A stretch of 64,000 nt of DNA from Leptobrachium leishanense. Its lineage: Eukaryota; Chordata; Amphibia; Anura; Megophryidae. Within the stretch, counting starts at the first letter, position 1. Each line of letters begins with the position of its first letter. The notes beneath the pieces are model-generated. The model made no database searches. It was given only the letters and a program-made list of their open reading frames with translations, and had not been told where the DNA came from. Shown here piece by piece: positions 46,960-58,480 of this stretch. The DNA lies in the NCBI GenBank assembly GCA_009667805.1, contig CM019064.1:112070328-112134327 (forward strand), read 5' to 3'. A program made the position numbers and the translations under genes.

Positions 46960-47180
46960 ATTGGTGCCGGCTGGTTGGAGTAGAGGTAACATCACTGCTC
47001 TATAACCATGAGAGAGACTGTGGAGACACAGGTTTGATCCCGGCAAGAGCACCTCTCCAGTAGGTGTCCTTGGGCAAGACATCTAACAGTACATACTCGC
47101 CACCCAGGACATACTTGAAAACGAGAGACATCTCAATGTATCCTTCCTGGTAAAATCCTTTCTCAAAATAAAAACAAATT
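46960..47180 (+). mobile_element. tRNA-derived SINE (V-SINE-like)
   Basis: A box A-like segment (TGGTTGGAGTAGAGG) and a box B-like segment (GGTTTGATCCC) lie about 48 bp apart, as in a tRNA promoter. Downstream is GTCCTTGGGCAAGACATCTA, like the conserved V-SINE core. It ends in an A-rich tail (TCAAAATAAAAACAAA). It would be transcribed by RNA polymerase III. Confidence 0.7.
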
Positions 47181-47743
47181 CTGAGTAAAGGGAGAGAACA
47201 GGACTCACCAAGATTCACAACTACTGGCCTGTATATTGGTCAAGGACAGGGACAGGGACAAGTTTAGGAATCAAGGGTCAGAAAGAGGCTTACGGTTGGG
47301 GTGCCGAGCAAGAGACAGGAAAAGGTTAAGGGGTGCAAGGACAGGTTTGGGGAGACATATTTAAAGGTATAGGGACAGGAATAACTTTAGCAGAGCAGAA
47401 CCTAATGCTAACATTCAGCTTCAAATTTCCTTTATTTTTCGGCAACAGATTCTGCTCCTTCTTTTGACGCAAGAGCAGCGACTTTTACTGTAGTTAAACT
47501 CTAGTCTTTTTTTATAGAAAATCTAGAAGAATGTATGTTTACAGGTTGGGTACACCAATAAAATAAATAGTATTGACCTGAATTTTTAAGTATATTTTTC
47601 AGTGGTAATGGATATTAACATTTGATTTATGACTATATAGCCATTTATTTCTTATTGCATTGCTACAAACACAGGAAATGGTCATGCTAAAGCCAATGAA
47701 TTTATTATACAGTCTAGGCTAATTCAGATCATGTATTACTTAC

Positions 47744-47861
47744 CATTATGAACCATGTGATGAGTACTGCATTCCTTACATTTTTTAAAAGCTTTTCACT
47801 GATGTCTGGCTGCATTTCCAGAAAGAATAAAAGACTCTCATTGATGATATTGGATGTCCAA
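47744..47861 (-). CDS. GPR143: GPR143 exon, TM6 to TM7 region
   Basis: This 118-bp exon has acceptor CTTATCAG and donor GTAAGT. It completes Cys and encodes [20 protein letters not shown], then [29 protein letters not shown] is highly conserved in GPR143. It supplies the outer part of TM6, the third luminal loop and the start of TM7. The phases match both neighbours. Confidence 0.95.
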
Positions 47862-47990
47862 CTGATAAGAGATAAAACAAATCTTATTTTTTCCAACATC
47901 AAACGGATACATTTGTGAAAAGACGTAGTTAGACAGTATGGAATTGGGTAATAAATTGTGTGGTTACATAATTATAGTTACATACACTAT

Positions 47991-49326
47991 CAGGGTTATC
48001 CAAAGAGATTCGAAAAGTCACCGCACATTCGGTGACTTTTCGTTCTCTTCAATTCGGTTCCTTTTGCCGATCCCATTTCGGTGACCCTGCGGTGTATTCA
48101 GCAAACACCACAGGGTCCCCGAATTGCAGGGAAAAGCTGCCGCAAACCCGACGAAAACGAACCGCAAAACCCAGCGAATGCACGCCGAAAACAAGCAAAA
48201 ACATCTGGATTAACCTGCCGAAAACCACCGAAACACCCGAGCAGGAGCAGATTACCTGCAGCGAAGCCGCCGGAAAAAGTCAAGAAAGCCGAGACCGCAT
48301 ACAGAGTGAAGTGAATAAATTAGGAAAACAGTTTGTATGAATGATTGAAAAGTGAAACACTGTTTGCAAATAAACTACGGAGCGAAAATGTCTGAAATTT
48401 ACATATGAGGTCCAGGAAATGATAAAGAGGGCTGTTACAGAAAAAATAAGTAAACGTAAAAAAAATCTGACTTTAAGGCTAGGGTCAGACTGAGGCACTG
48501 CGAACGCGCGTGCAGGCGCACTTAATCACGGCCGAAGTAGCAGCAAATGCCGGGCAATGATGGCCAATATACGAAGTACGGTCGCACAAAAGTCCGGCTG
48601 CGCAACGCAAGTGGCAAACGAACGCATTTTGTCGAGAACGTAAAACCTCTAGTACGGTCGTACAGAGTGCGCTGCGTCCGCTAGCGGCGTGTGTGCGTGA
48701 TTTGGAGATGTCAGACACTGCTTATGTCCGGCCAACATAACGTCCAGATGCACAAAGTGTTTTATTGATGATCCGTACAAAATCACGAACGCAAATGCGC
48801 ATAGTATGACCGCTATCGCGTACTCCGTGAAAAAATGCGTCCATTCGTTCGAACGCACTTTTTCACAGACAACGCGAAAATGCGTTCGTCTGACCCTAGC
48901 CTTAAAAAGAAATAAAAAAATGCTTAAAATATCCTAAAAAATCTATAAATAAAGAGACTCTTTACTGCAGAATGTTATAATGAACGGTTTATTAGATATT
49001 GAATTAAAACCGGAATATTTTTAACATTGAAGCCTATGGGATTCTCCTGAAAAAATTTGCCAAATTAAACCACCGAATGACAGGGCATTATGGGAACCTT
49101 TCACTGCTGGTTTGTGTTCTCTGAATAGCCGAAGCAGTGCTTTTCATGGGGATTTCACTGCCCTCGAACAGGCACCGAACAGGCACCGTATGTTCAGGCA
49201 ATTCGCCAGGATTTGGCGAATTGCCTGCTCTCTGGATAGCCGAATGGCCAAGAAAGGTAACCGAATGCTGATTTTCAGCGTTCGGTTACCTTTCTCAAGC
49301 AATTCGGATCTCTTTGAATAACCCTG
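47991..49326. mobile_element. Family F long element, copy 4, with nested family E
   Basis: TAT on both sides (47988-47990, 49327-49329) flanks 1336 bp. Removing the nested E element (48477-48901) leaves about 0.91 kb, the usual F length. The order of insertion is therefore F first, then E. Confidence 0.85.
48477..48901 (-). mobile_element. Family E element, copy 4, inside F
   Basis: TTAA flanks inverted ends GGCTAGGGTCAGACTGAGGC and ATGCGTTCGTCTGACCCTAGCC, 425 bp. It aligns with copies 1 and 3 in the opposite sense. Confidence 0.8.
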
Positions 49327-49489
49327 TATGTAGTGAGTAAGCAACTGTCACGTATCCCTCTATATATATTACGACGCAAGTCTCATTAGACAGTCCCTAT
49401 CTACCCCTCCGATCCTTTGGTGGTCGGTAATCTGGCTACCTCAAGGGACAAAATCACATATATATCCCTTTATGAGGATATAAACAGGG

Positions 49490-50384
49490 CAGGGTTAAAC
49501 AGAGCACCGAAATGTCACAGATGTTTTGGTGCTCTGTCGTTCTCCGCACTTTGGGTTATCAAATTTCCCCACCCTGCGGTGAATTCAGCATTCATCGCAG
49601 GGTCCCCGAAGGGCAGTTAAACGGCCACTGAATGCGGCCGGCGCCAAACCCAAACCCGCCGGCTGCCGCTGCCGCAAACCTATCGCCTGCCACCGCCATC
49701 CCACCAGACATCTGCCACAAACACGCCAGACAGTTGCCAAACACAGATGCCGAGCACAGCGCCAACCAGCCGCAGAAGAAATACAACAAGCCGCTGGACG
49801 TGTAAAAAAAAAATATATATGATTGAAAATGTCAAAATTTAAACGCTATTTGCAATAAAAAACTTCGGAACGAAAATGTCTGGAATTAACATATAAAGGT
49901 CCTATGAATGGTAATAAAAAGGTCTGTTACAGAAAAAAGAAAAAAGGCTATTTAAAAGAAATGGATAAAAAAAATTCCCGAAAAATTACTGAAAAATGCC
50001 TAAAAGATCCTAAAACAAAGTAAAGAGACTTTTTACTGCAGATTAAAAGAATAAACAGTTTAATAGATATTGGGTTAAAACGGGAGTATTTTTAACATTG
50101 AAGCCTATGGAGCCTGATTAAACCTGCCGAATGAAAACACCGAACATCAGGGCATTTCTCTGACATTTCACTGCTGTTCGTTGTTCTCTGAATACATTAA
50201 CCATTGCTTCTCTATGGGGGGATTTCTATGCCGTCAAACAGGCACGTACTTGCTGGTGATTCGCCAAAATTTGGCAAACTGCCTGCTCTGTGAATAGCCG
50301 AATGGCCCCGAAATGGCACCGTATGGGGAAATTCATTGTTCGGTGCCATTTCAAGGCCAGATCGGCTCTTAATGAATAACCCTG
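49490..50384. mobile_element. Family F long element, copy 5
   Basis: Ends CAGGGTTAAACAGAGCACCG and AATGAATAACCCTG bound 895 bp. No matching 3-bp flank is visible. The left part (GCACCGAAATGTCACAGATG) is the subtype also seen at 17.2 and 61.8 kb. Confidence 0.7.
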
Positions 50385-51073
50385 TTAATCTAATTTTTTT
50401 CTGCCCCAATTTTAAAGTCAATGTCCAATCTCCAAATCAGTTATTCATTAAATAGTTTAGTAATTCCATAAAGGGTTAATTTGCAAATAAAGCTATTGTT
50501 ATATAAAGATTCACTGATATAACTCACATTAACAAGTTAATGACAGAATCCTGAATTAAGCCCGAGCACATCTTACCTTACACACTGATTGACTGATTTT
50601 ACTATACCCCATTCTTTCAATTTACATTGCAGCAATTGATTTTTAAGCCGGTTTTCAGTGTATTTTTTATTTTATGGGGTTGGACACCAAAGGATGAATC
50701 TGTTTCATGAGCTACAGCAATGCCTTTGATAGGATAAGCAAAACACTTGATAATGCTTTCAAAGATCTGTCATAAAAGCACACGATTGACTTTCAGGAAT
50801 GTGAAAGATCGCTGAATAAATTAGTCTAAATTCTTGAACGGCTTCTTGAAAAGGATTACGTTTTTCATGTGTTCACAGGACAAAAATAGATTGTTAGATT
50901 GTATAACTAAACAGTGAGATTTAGTACACAGAATAATAAAAGGGAGCTGTATATGTTACTTGAATAACCCCACAGGCAGGATGACAATTACTTATTTAAA
51001 TTAATAAATAAAACTGAAAATATATGTTTTTCAACAATAATACGGAAGTTATCTACCCTGTATAAGTTTTATA
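50385..51073. other. GPR143 intron, nothing recognised
   Basis: AT-rich sequence between two F elements with no recognisable exon or repeat. Confidence 0.5.
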
Positions 51074-51984
51074 CAGGATTATTCAAAGAGAAGGGAAAAG
51101 CCACCGCACGTTCGGTGACTTTTCGTTCTCTTCAATTCGGTACGATTTGGCAATCCCATTTTGGCGACACTGCGGTGTATTCAGCAAGCACCACAGGGCC
51201 GTCGTAGTGCAGGGAAAAGCCGTCGCAAACCCGGCGAACACTCACCGCAAAACCCAGCGAACGCTCACCGAAAGCCGCAAAAACATCCGGATTAACCTCA
51301 CTGGCACACTGGAGAAACCCGAGCAGCCGCCGATCACAGCGCAGAGCAGCCGCCGGAAAAACCCGACACCGCAGATGAATGGAGTGAAAAAAAAAAAACA
51401 GTACGCTTGAATGTTTGAAAAGTGAAACGCTGTTTGCAAAGAAACTACAGAACGAAAATGATATGTCTGAAATTTACATATAAGATCCAATGAATAATAA
51501 TAAAAAGGGCTGTTACAGAAAAAAGAAAAAACGATTAAGAAAACGGAAAACCATTTTACACAAAAAAATCCCGAAAAATGCCTAAAAGATCCTAAAAAAT
51601 CTATACACAAAGAAACTTTATACTGCAGAATATTATAGTAAACGGTTTATTAGATATTGAATTAAAACGGGAATATATTTAACATTGAAACCTATGGATT
51701 CTCCTGAATAAACCTGCCGAATGAAACGACCGAACAGCAGGGCAATTCGGCAACTTTTCACTGGTGGTTTATGTTCTCTGAATAGACGAAGCACTGCTTC
51801 TCTATGGGGATTTCACTGCCCTGGAACAGGCACTGAACAGGCACCGTATGTGCAGGCAATTCGCCAACATTTGGCGAACTGCCTGCTCTCTGGATAGCCG
51901 AATGGCCAGGAAAGGTAACCGAATGCTGAATTTCACTGTTCAGTTAACTTTTGGCCACAATTTGGATCTCTTTGAAGAACCCTG
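51074..51984. mobile_element. Family F long element, copy 6
   Basis: Ends CAGGATTATTCAAAGAGA and ATCTCTTTGAAGAACCCTG bound 911 bp; flanks ATA and ATT differ at one base. The ATCGGCG-type and CACCGCACGTTCGGTGA blocks match the subtype at 32.3 and 48.0 kb. Confidence 0.75.
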
Positions 51985-52120
51985 ATTTTCTTTTATGGAT
52001 TCCATTGGACTTGGGGAAGCACTTATATAGAATCCCCAATGAAAAGAAGCAAAGATTCTCCCAAACTGCTCCACTTCACAATGCTGACACTTGTTTTGGG
52101 AGAGGAGAAACAGCCAACAA

Positions 52121-52665
52121 CAGTGATGGACTGACAACTAATGGGGCCCCCGGGCAATAAGAATTCTTGGGGCCCCTTGTGCCCCCCCTACAGAAAGTCG
52201 CACCTATACAAAACCCCACTCATACAATGCACAACCACTTGTATATTGTTGTGTTAAAGAATTTATTTCTTCACAATATTTTAAAATCATGATTTTACTG
52301 AGTTAAGGAAATCCACTTGGGGTCACCAACTAAATGGGGAATCCATTGTGCCTCCTCCAGACGTACAGATGGCAACCGCTTTGCTGTAGCAGCCATCACA
52401 TACTCATTGCAGCTAAGGCTGTGCTGCAACACAGAAGGTTCCTGCGGCACACATGGGAAGCTGCCGATCACTTTTCAGTTTTATGAGCTACTGTACATTA
52501 TTGCTACACTTGTACATCTACACATTACAGAGCTGCAAAGCAATAAAACTCCTGTTATTGTGCAGTGTGTATGAGTGTATCATAGAGCTCCACAGCAACA
52601 AAACTCACAGCAATGTGCAGTACATATGAACGTATCACAAATCTCCACAGCGATAAAACTCAAAA
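52121..52665. mobile_element. hAT-like left end followed by 56-bp tandem repeats
   Basis: CAGTGATGGACTGACAAC and GGGGCCCCCGGGCAATAAG at 52121-52162 look like a hAT-type end. No right end was found. Positions about 52500-52665 hold two to three units that are the complement of the tandem repeat at 3.4-3.6 kb (e.g. AGCAATAAAACTC, TGAGTGTATCATAGAGCTCC). Confidence 0.4.
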
Positions 52666-52689
52666 ACAATTACATTTAACTTATTATTT

Positions 52690-53187
52690 ATTAGTTAAAT
52701 AATAAAAATTAAAAAACGTTTTTCTTTATTAATGCAGCACTATTTTTCACTTATAATGTGAACAATGTTGCTGCACTATTGATTTTTTTTGAGGAGTTTT
52801 AATGAAAATCACATAATTTCTCAGAAAAATAAAGTAACGGGTTCCGAGTTCTAATTCTTTTAACAAGTGTGCCCCCTCCAATATATAACCGCAAAGGCTC
52901 GGATGCTAAAATGTGAAAAAAATAATTTTACACGCTGTAAATGATTGAAATCTGAATTGAAATTCACATTCGTTTACATTTTTTGTTATAGCATTCTGGC
53001 AGGCCATGACGTATACATATAATAATATATTATGAATCGGCTGAGTCTGTCGAAAAAAGGATATATAATTTGTCTGGGTCGTATAATATAACGTGACTTC
53101 AAATTGCGTTTAAACATGATGGGCAAAAAACTGTAAAAATTAGCTCAGCACACAGAGGTGAAATGGTCCCAGCAGTGAAGGAGATAA
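52690..53187 (+). mobile_element. Family B fragment (right half)
   Basis: The block TAATGCAGCACTATTTTTCA through GATATATAATTTGTCTGGGTC matches the AT-rich right half of B copies. The right end (CCCAGCAGTGAAGGAGATAA) is decayed and the hairpin half is absent. Confidence 0.65.
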
Positions 53188-53232
53188 GATTTGTTTAAAA
53201 ATAAATAATGCATGAAAATGCATGGAAATAAT

Positions 53233-53600
53233 CAGGGCTCGAGTCTTGCAGGAACGCAGAGGAACGCCGTTCCCGCACTTGTCCCGCAGAGGGAACGCTG
53301 CGGGAACGCACCTTGTCACCGCTGGGGCAATTACGCTGGAGGAGAGTGATCGCCTCCCTGGTTCGGCGGTGCCACGTGATCGCGGCTGTTCCCGGACGAT
53401 ACACACACATCTAAGCCTCTGCGTTTGCTTGGCCGGGTAGGCCAGAGGTCAAGTCACGTGCCTGGCTGCCGGCCGAAGACACGTGACACGTGGGCGCTGC
53501 ACACACAGCACAACCTGGGCCAGGACTGGAGGACACCGAGTGAGAAGAAAAAGGAAGTGAGAGTGCGAAAACACAGTATGTAATATATGTAGCACGGTTC
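53233..53600. other. GC-rich block, possible partial hAT-type element
   Basis: It begins CAGGGCTCGAGTCTTGCAGG and repeats GGAACGC in both senses. A CACGTGAC-containing stretch follows. No matching right end or gene was found. Confidence 0.35.
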
Positions 53601-53676
53601 GGGGTTGAGGGAGTTGCTAACCCTCTACATTTTATTTCTGCCGATCTCCATTAGCCACTTTGGTGTAGGTGACTAT

Positions 53677-53925
53677 CCACTTTACTTTTTATCACATGGA
53701 CATCAAAGTTAAAGAAAATGAAAAAGGTCCTGCCATTGCTATTTAGGCTGCAAACAGTATAGATTTATTGTGAAAATGGCAACCTTTTAGCCACAAACTG
53801 GATGTCTTACGGATGGTCGTTTCCCCAATAAATCTATGCTATTTGCAGCTAAAGTAGCAGTGCCAGGACCCTTTTCATTTTCTCTTCTTCCTTGATGTCC
53901 ATGTGATAAGAAGTAAAGAGGTCTG
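53677..53925. repeat. Large hairpin, arms about 110 bp
   Basis: CTTTACTTTTTATCACATGG through TAGATTTATTGTGAAAATGG is repeated inverted (complement starting CTTTACTTCTTATCACATGG) with moderate divergence. It is probably a miniature inverted-repeat element. Confidence 0.75.
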
Positions 53926-54479
53926 GAAGAACAACTTACAAGATCGCAAGGCTTTGAGCATTTATTCAGTCCATGATCCGGATCTGTGTGAAATGTCTGC
54001 AGGGCTTCTCTGAATCTTCAAGGCAGCCTCGAAATAGTAACACATGCAGTCATTGCCTCAAGTCCCTTCAACCATAATGGCTGAAATGCCAGGGTATGTA
54101 ACCCATTGTTTAAGCTAGGACGGTGTTAAAACAGTGTGTTCGCACCTGGGCTTAGTTTGTATAGTGCTCCATGTAGGCTACAATGGGCTTTCACTGTAGT
54201 TTCTGCCCTTTGTAGATTGTGCACCTTTTATCATTGTTTCAGGCCACCTTGTAGCAGCATTGTTCTTTCAGACCTCCCATACAAACTGTGGTGCTATGGA
54301 GATTGCCACCTTAAATGTATGTTCATTGTTGTTTTGGACAACGATTGAAAAAAGCCACACGTTATGTAGGAATACTGACATTGTTCACTGTAGTTGCAAT
54401 GGCAAATAGTGGCACATAAATAACCCACCTAGTATGCAGAATTATATTCCTGATGAAAGAATAGGCTCTAGAGACCTTT
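53926..54479. other. GPR143 intron, nothing recognised
   Basis: No exon or known repeat seen. Confidence 0.45.
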
Positions 54480-54587
54480 ATACGCGTGAGAAGACAGAGG
54501 AAGTGAGAGAGTGAAAACAGGAGTGACAGAGTGAAAAGACAGGGAGAGAAAGAGAGTGTGAAAACAGGAGTAACAGAGAGGAGTGAC

Positions 54588-55720
54588 CAGTGGCGTAGCG
54601 TGGGTTGTCAGCGCCCAGGGCAAGGCAAGAATTGTGCGCCCCCCCAACCTGTGGACACGGTAGCACACCATGATTCCCTTCCACCAGTACAGTATTGACC
54701 CCCTTACCCCACAAGCACATGTATTGTATATTAACAAAATACTGATATAATAAAAAAATGAAACACACAAGCCCCCCACGCTATGCCACTGCTACCAGTC
54801 ACCCTGTCCCAGTATACCCTAGCATAGTTCCACTCTCACACAATACCCAGTCACTCTCTCCCAGTACCCCAGTCACTCTCTCCCTCCAAGTAACCCAGTC
54901 ACTCTCTCCCTCCAAGTACCCCAGCCACTCTCAGTACCCCCACTTTCTTCCAATACCCCCAGTCACTCTCCCTCCATGTACCCCCAGTCACACTCTCTCT
55001 CCCAGTACCCCCAGTCACACGCTCTTTTCCAGTACCCCCAGTCACACTCTCTTTTCCAGTACCCCCAGTCACTCTCTTTCTCTCCAAGTACCCCCACTTT
55101 CTCCCAGTACCCCCAGTCACTCTCTCTCTCTCTATCCAAGTATCCCCAGTCACTCTTTCCCAGTATCCCCAGTCATTATCTTCCCGAACCTCCAGTCACC
55201 CTCTCCCTGTACCCTCAGTACCCCCTCACTGTGTGGTGGTCACACTGCTCTGGTGTCATACAGTGTCGCCTACCTGCGAGGAGTTGCTGGTGGCCCGGGG
55301 GGGAGCTGTCCAGGGGGCTTAGTGGAGACCGGATTTTAAATGTGCTGCAGGGCAGGTGCCTCCCTCCCTCCTTCCTGTTCAGCGGCTGCAGGGCTGCCAG
55401 TGGTGGGGGGCTGGAACAGGGCTTCAGGGGGGGCTGACAAGCGTGGTATAGGGTGTTCCGTCGAATAATGCTGTGCTGCTTCACGTGACTTAAGTCAGCG
55501 TTAAGGAGGAGTCAGGACAGGACCAGAATTTTCTGTCCTGATCCTCCCTTCTGGACGCTGAGTGCCAAGTCACCGGTCCGCCGGCATGGCAAAACTGGCG
55601 GATACCTTGCTGATCCCTGCTGGAAAATATTAGTGGTTCAAATTTTTAGGAAATTTTGCGCCCCCTAAGAAAATTGCGCCCGGGGCGACCGCCCCCGAGG
55701 CCCCCCACGCTACGCCACTG
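54588..55720. mobile_element. hAT-type non-autonomous insertion 1
   Basis: A perfect 8-bp duplication GGAGTGAC (54580-54587 and 55721-55728) flanks 1133 bp with inverted ends CAGTGGCGTAGCGTGGG and CCCACGCTACGCCACTG. An 8-bp duplication and CAGTGGCGTA ends fit hAT elements. It contains a CCAGTACCCCCAGTCACTC minisatellite (about 54790-55215) and no transposase. Confidence 0.88.
54790..55215 (+). repeat. Minisatellite CCAGTACCCCCAGTCACTCTC
   Basis: Units of about 21-27 bp inside the hAT-type element, giving open frames of Ser/Pro/Thr repeats on both strands that are not genes. Confidence 0.85.
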
Positions 55721-56328
55721 GGAGTGACAGAGAGGGGCGACAGAGAGGAGTGACAGAGAGGAGTGACAGACTGACAGAGTGTGAAAACAGGAGTGACAGA
55801 CTGACAGAGTGTGAAAACAGGAGTGACAGACTGACAGAGTGTGAAAACAGGAGTGACAGAGTGAAAAGACAGGGAAAGAAAGAGTGTGAAAACAGAGGAG
55901 TGACCCAGAGTGAAAAGACAGGAGGGAGAGAAAGAGAGTGTGAAAACAGGAGTGACAGAGAGTGAAAAGACAGAGCATTGACGGAGAGTGAAAAGACAGA
56001 GGGAGAGAAAGAGTGTGTGAAAAGAGGAGTGACAGAGTGTGAAAAGACAGGAGTGACAGAGTGTGAAAAGACAGGAGTGACAGAGAGTGAAAAGACAGGA
56101 GTGACAGAGTGTGAAAACAGGATTGACAGAGAGTGAAAAGACAGAGCAGTGACAGAGTGAAAAGACAGGAGTGACAGAGTGTGAAAATACGGAGAGAAAG
56201 AGTGTGAAAACAGGAGTGACAGAGAGTGAAAAGGCAGAGGGAGAGAAAGAGTGTGAAAACAGGATTGACAGAGAGTGAAAAGACAGAGCAGTGACAGAGT
56301 GAAAAGACAGGAGTGACAGAGTGTGAAA

Positions 56329-58125
56329 CAGTGGCGTCACTAGGGTTGGTGTCACCCGGTGCGGTAATTTATGGTGTCACCCCCCCCCCCCCGAGTTTTA
56401 CGGATTTTTTTTAACTACTCTAACTACTAAATCAGTACTCCCATATAACACTGAATGCTCATACACACAGCGCACATTACTGAGACGTTTATTGCTGTGG
56501 AGCTCTCTCATATGCTCACACAAATTTTTGCCAACTGCCAGCAAGTACGTTGCCTGTTCGAAGGCAGTGAAAGCACACATGGATATATATTGCCCCCAGC
56601 AGCTCTGGATATATATTGCCCCCAGCAGCTCACCCATGGATATATATTGCCCCCAGCTCACATATGAATATATTGCCCCAGTTCACAGTTATATATTGCC
56701 CCCAGCAGCTCACCCATGGATATATATTGCCCCAGCTCACATATGGATATATTGCGCCTCAGCTCACACATGGATATATTGCCCCAGACCAGCTCACACA
56801 TGGATATATTGCCCCAGACCAGCTCACACATGGATATTGCCCCAGCTCTCATGGATACTGCCCCAGCTCTCATGGATACTGCCCCCAGCACACATGGATA
56901 TTGCCCCAGCTCCTCTCATGGATATTGCCCCAGCTCCTCTCATGGATATACTGCCCCAGCTCCTCTCATGCATATAATGCCCCAGCTGCTCTCATTGATA
57001 ATGCTCCAGCTGCTCTCATTGATAATGCTCCAGCTGCTCTCATTGATTTTGCCCCAGCTCCTCTTATGGATATGCCCCAGCTCATGGATATGCCCCAGCT
57101 CATGGATATTCCCCAGCTCATGGATATGCCCCAGCACATGGATATTGCCCCAGCTCATGGATATACTGCCCCAGCTGCTCTCATGGATTTTGCCCCAGCT
57201 CATGGATATGCCCCAGCTCATGGATAATGCCCCAGCTCATGGATATGCCCCAGCAGCTCATGGATATGCCCCAGCAGCTCATGGATATTGCCCCAGCTCC
57301 TCATGGATTTGCCCCAGCTCCTCATGGATTTGCCCCAGCGGCTCATGGATTTGCCCCAGCGGCTCATGGATTTGCCCCAGCTCCTCATGGATATGCCCCA
57401 GGCCCCCATGGATATGCCCCAGCTCACCTCATGGATATGCCCCAGCTCACCTCATGGATATTGCCCCAGCACCTCATGGATTTGCCCCAGCTCCTCATGG
57501 ATTTGCCCCAGCTCACCTCATGGATTTGCCCCAGCTCACCTCATGGATTTGCCCCAGCTCACCTCATGGATTTGCCCCAGCTCCTCATGGATTTGCCCCA
57601 GCTCCTCATGGATTTGCCCCAGCGGCTCATGGATTTGCCCCAGCGGCTCATGGATTTGCCCCAGCTCCTCATGGATATGCCCCAGCTCACCTCATGGATA
57701 CTGCCCCAGCTCCTCATGGATTTGCCCCAGCGGCTCATGGATTTGCCCCAGCGGCTCATGGATTTTCCCCAGCTCCTCATGGATATGCCCCAGGCCCCCA
57801 TGGATTTGGCCCAGCTCACCTCCTGGATATGGCCCAGCTCATCTCCTGGATATGGCCCAGCTCACCTCCGCCGCGTGTTCGCTCCTTCTGAGCATCCGGC
57901 GGCGCGCAGCTTGGGCGCTCGTCTGGGGGAGCCACGTGACCAGCCGCGATTGGCTGGTGACGTGTTTCCTCCAGGCGAGCGCCGAAGCTGAATGCTTTGG
58001 ACCTCGCAGGGAGCGAACAAGCGGCAGAAGGTGAAACACCAGCCCTTAGGGTGACGGTGTCACCCTAAGGGCGGGTGTCACCTGGTGCGGGCCGCACCCC
58101 CCGCCCCCACGTTACGACGCCACTG
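56329..58125. mobile_element. hAT-type non-autonomous insertion 2
   Basis: A perfect 8-bp duplication GTGTGAAA (56321-56328 and 58126-58133) flanks 1797 bp with inverted ends CAGTGGCGTCACTAGGG and GTTACGACGCCACTG. The interior has one 56-bp-type unit (about 56450-56517), a long minisatellite (56571-57870) and a GC-rich hairpin (about 57880-58025). The GGTGTCACCCGGTGCGG subterminal block is repeated inverted at the right end. Confidence 0.9.
56571..57870 (+). repeat. Minisatellite CATGGATATGCCCCAGCT, large array
   Basis: Several dozen units of 18-30 bp vary around CATGGAT(A/T)TTGCCCCAGCT(CC)T. The unit lengths are mostly multiples of three, so frames of up to 391 residues (HGFAPA-type repeats) stay open on both strands. 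Same motif as at 22.1 kb. Confidence 0.9.
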
Positions 58126-58269
58126 GTGTGAAAAGATGGAGAGAAAGAGTGTGTGAAAACAGGAGGGAGAGAGAGTGAAAAGGCAGAGGGAGAGAAAGAG
58201 AGTGTGAAAACGGGAGCACACCTGAGCTCGGAGGAACACGCAGTCCTGAGGTCTGCAGACTGGGTAAGT

Positions 58270-58480
58270 ATAATTCTAGGGGTTTGTGCCTGGCTACAAT
58301 AAATTCTGGGGGTCCTGTTTCTGGCTATAATTAATTTTGGGGGTCCCTGCCTGGCTATAATTAATTCTGGGGGTCTGTATCTGGCTATAATTAATTATGG
58401 GGTCCCTGCCTGGCTATAATTAATTATGGGGGTCCGTACCTGCCTATATTTAATTCTGGGGGTCTGTGCCTGGCTATACA
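58270..58480 (+). repeat. Tandem repeat, about 32-bp unit, seven copies
   Basis: Units of CTGGCTATAATTAATTCTGG followed by GGGTCTGTGC with small changes. Noncoding. Confidence 0.88.

Larger units (their letters stand above)
54480..58230 (+). repeat. GTGAAAACAGGAGTGACAGA minisatellite, interrupted twice
   Basis: Units of about 20-30 bp around GTGAAAAGACAGGAGTGACAGA occur at 54480-54587, 55721-56328 and 58126-58220. The two gaps are transposon insertions with exact duplications. Frames up to 241 residues over it are repeat artefacts. Confidence 0.88.

Noticed and set aside
46960..47050. A functional tRNA gene
   Set aside because: Box A and box B-like segments are present but the acceptor stem does not pair and a SINE body and A-rich tail follow.
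54758..56355. Frames of 193 and 241 residues (Ser/Pro- and Phe/Ser/Leu-rich)
   Set aside because: Encoded by the CCAGTACCCCCAGTC and GTGAAAACAGGAGTG tandem repeats.
56616..57991. Open frames up to 391 residues with HGFAPA-type repeats on both strands
   Set aside because: They are translations of the CATGGAT...CCCCAGCT minisatellite, whose units are mostly multiples of three bases, so several frames stay open. There is no start context, domain or splice structure.
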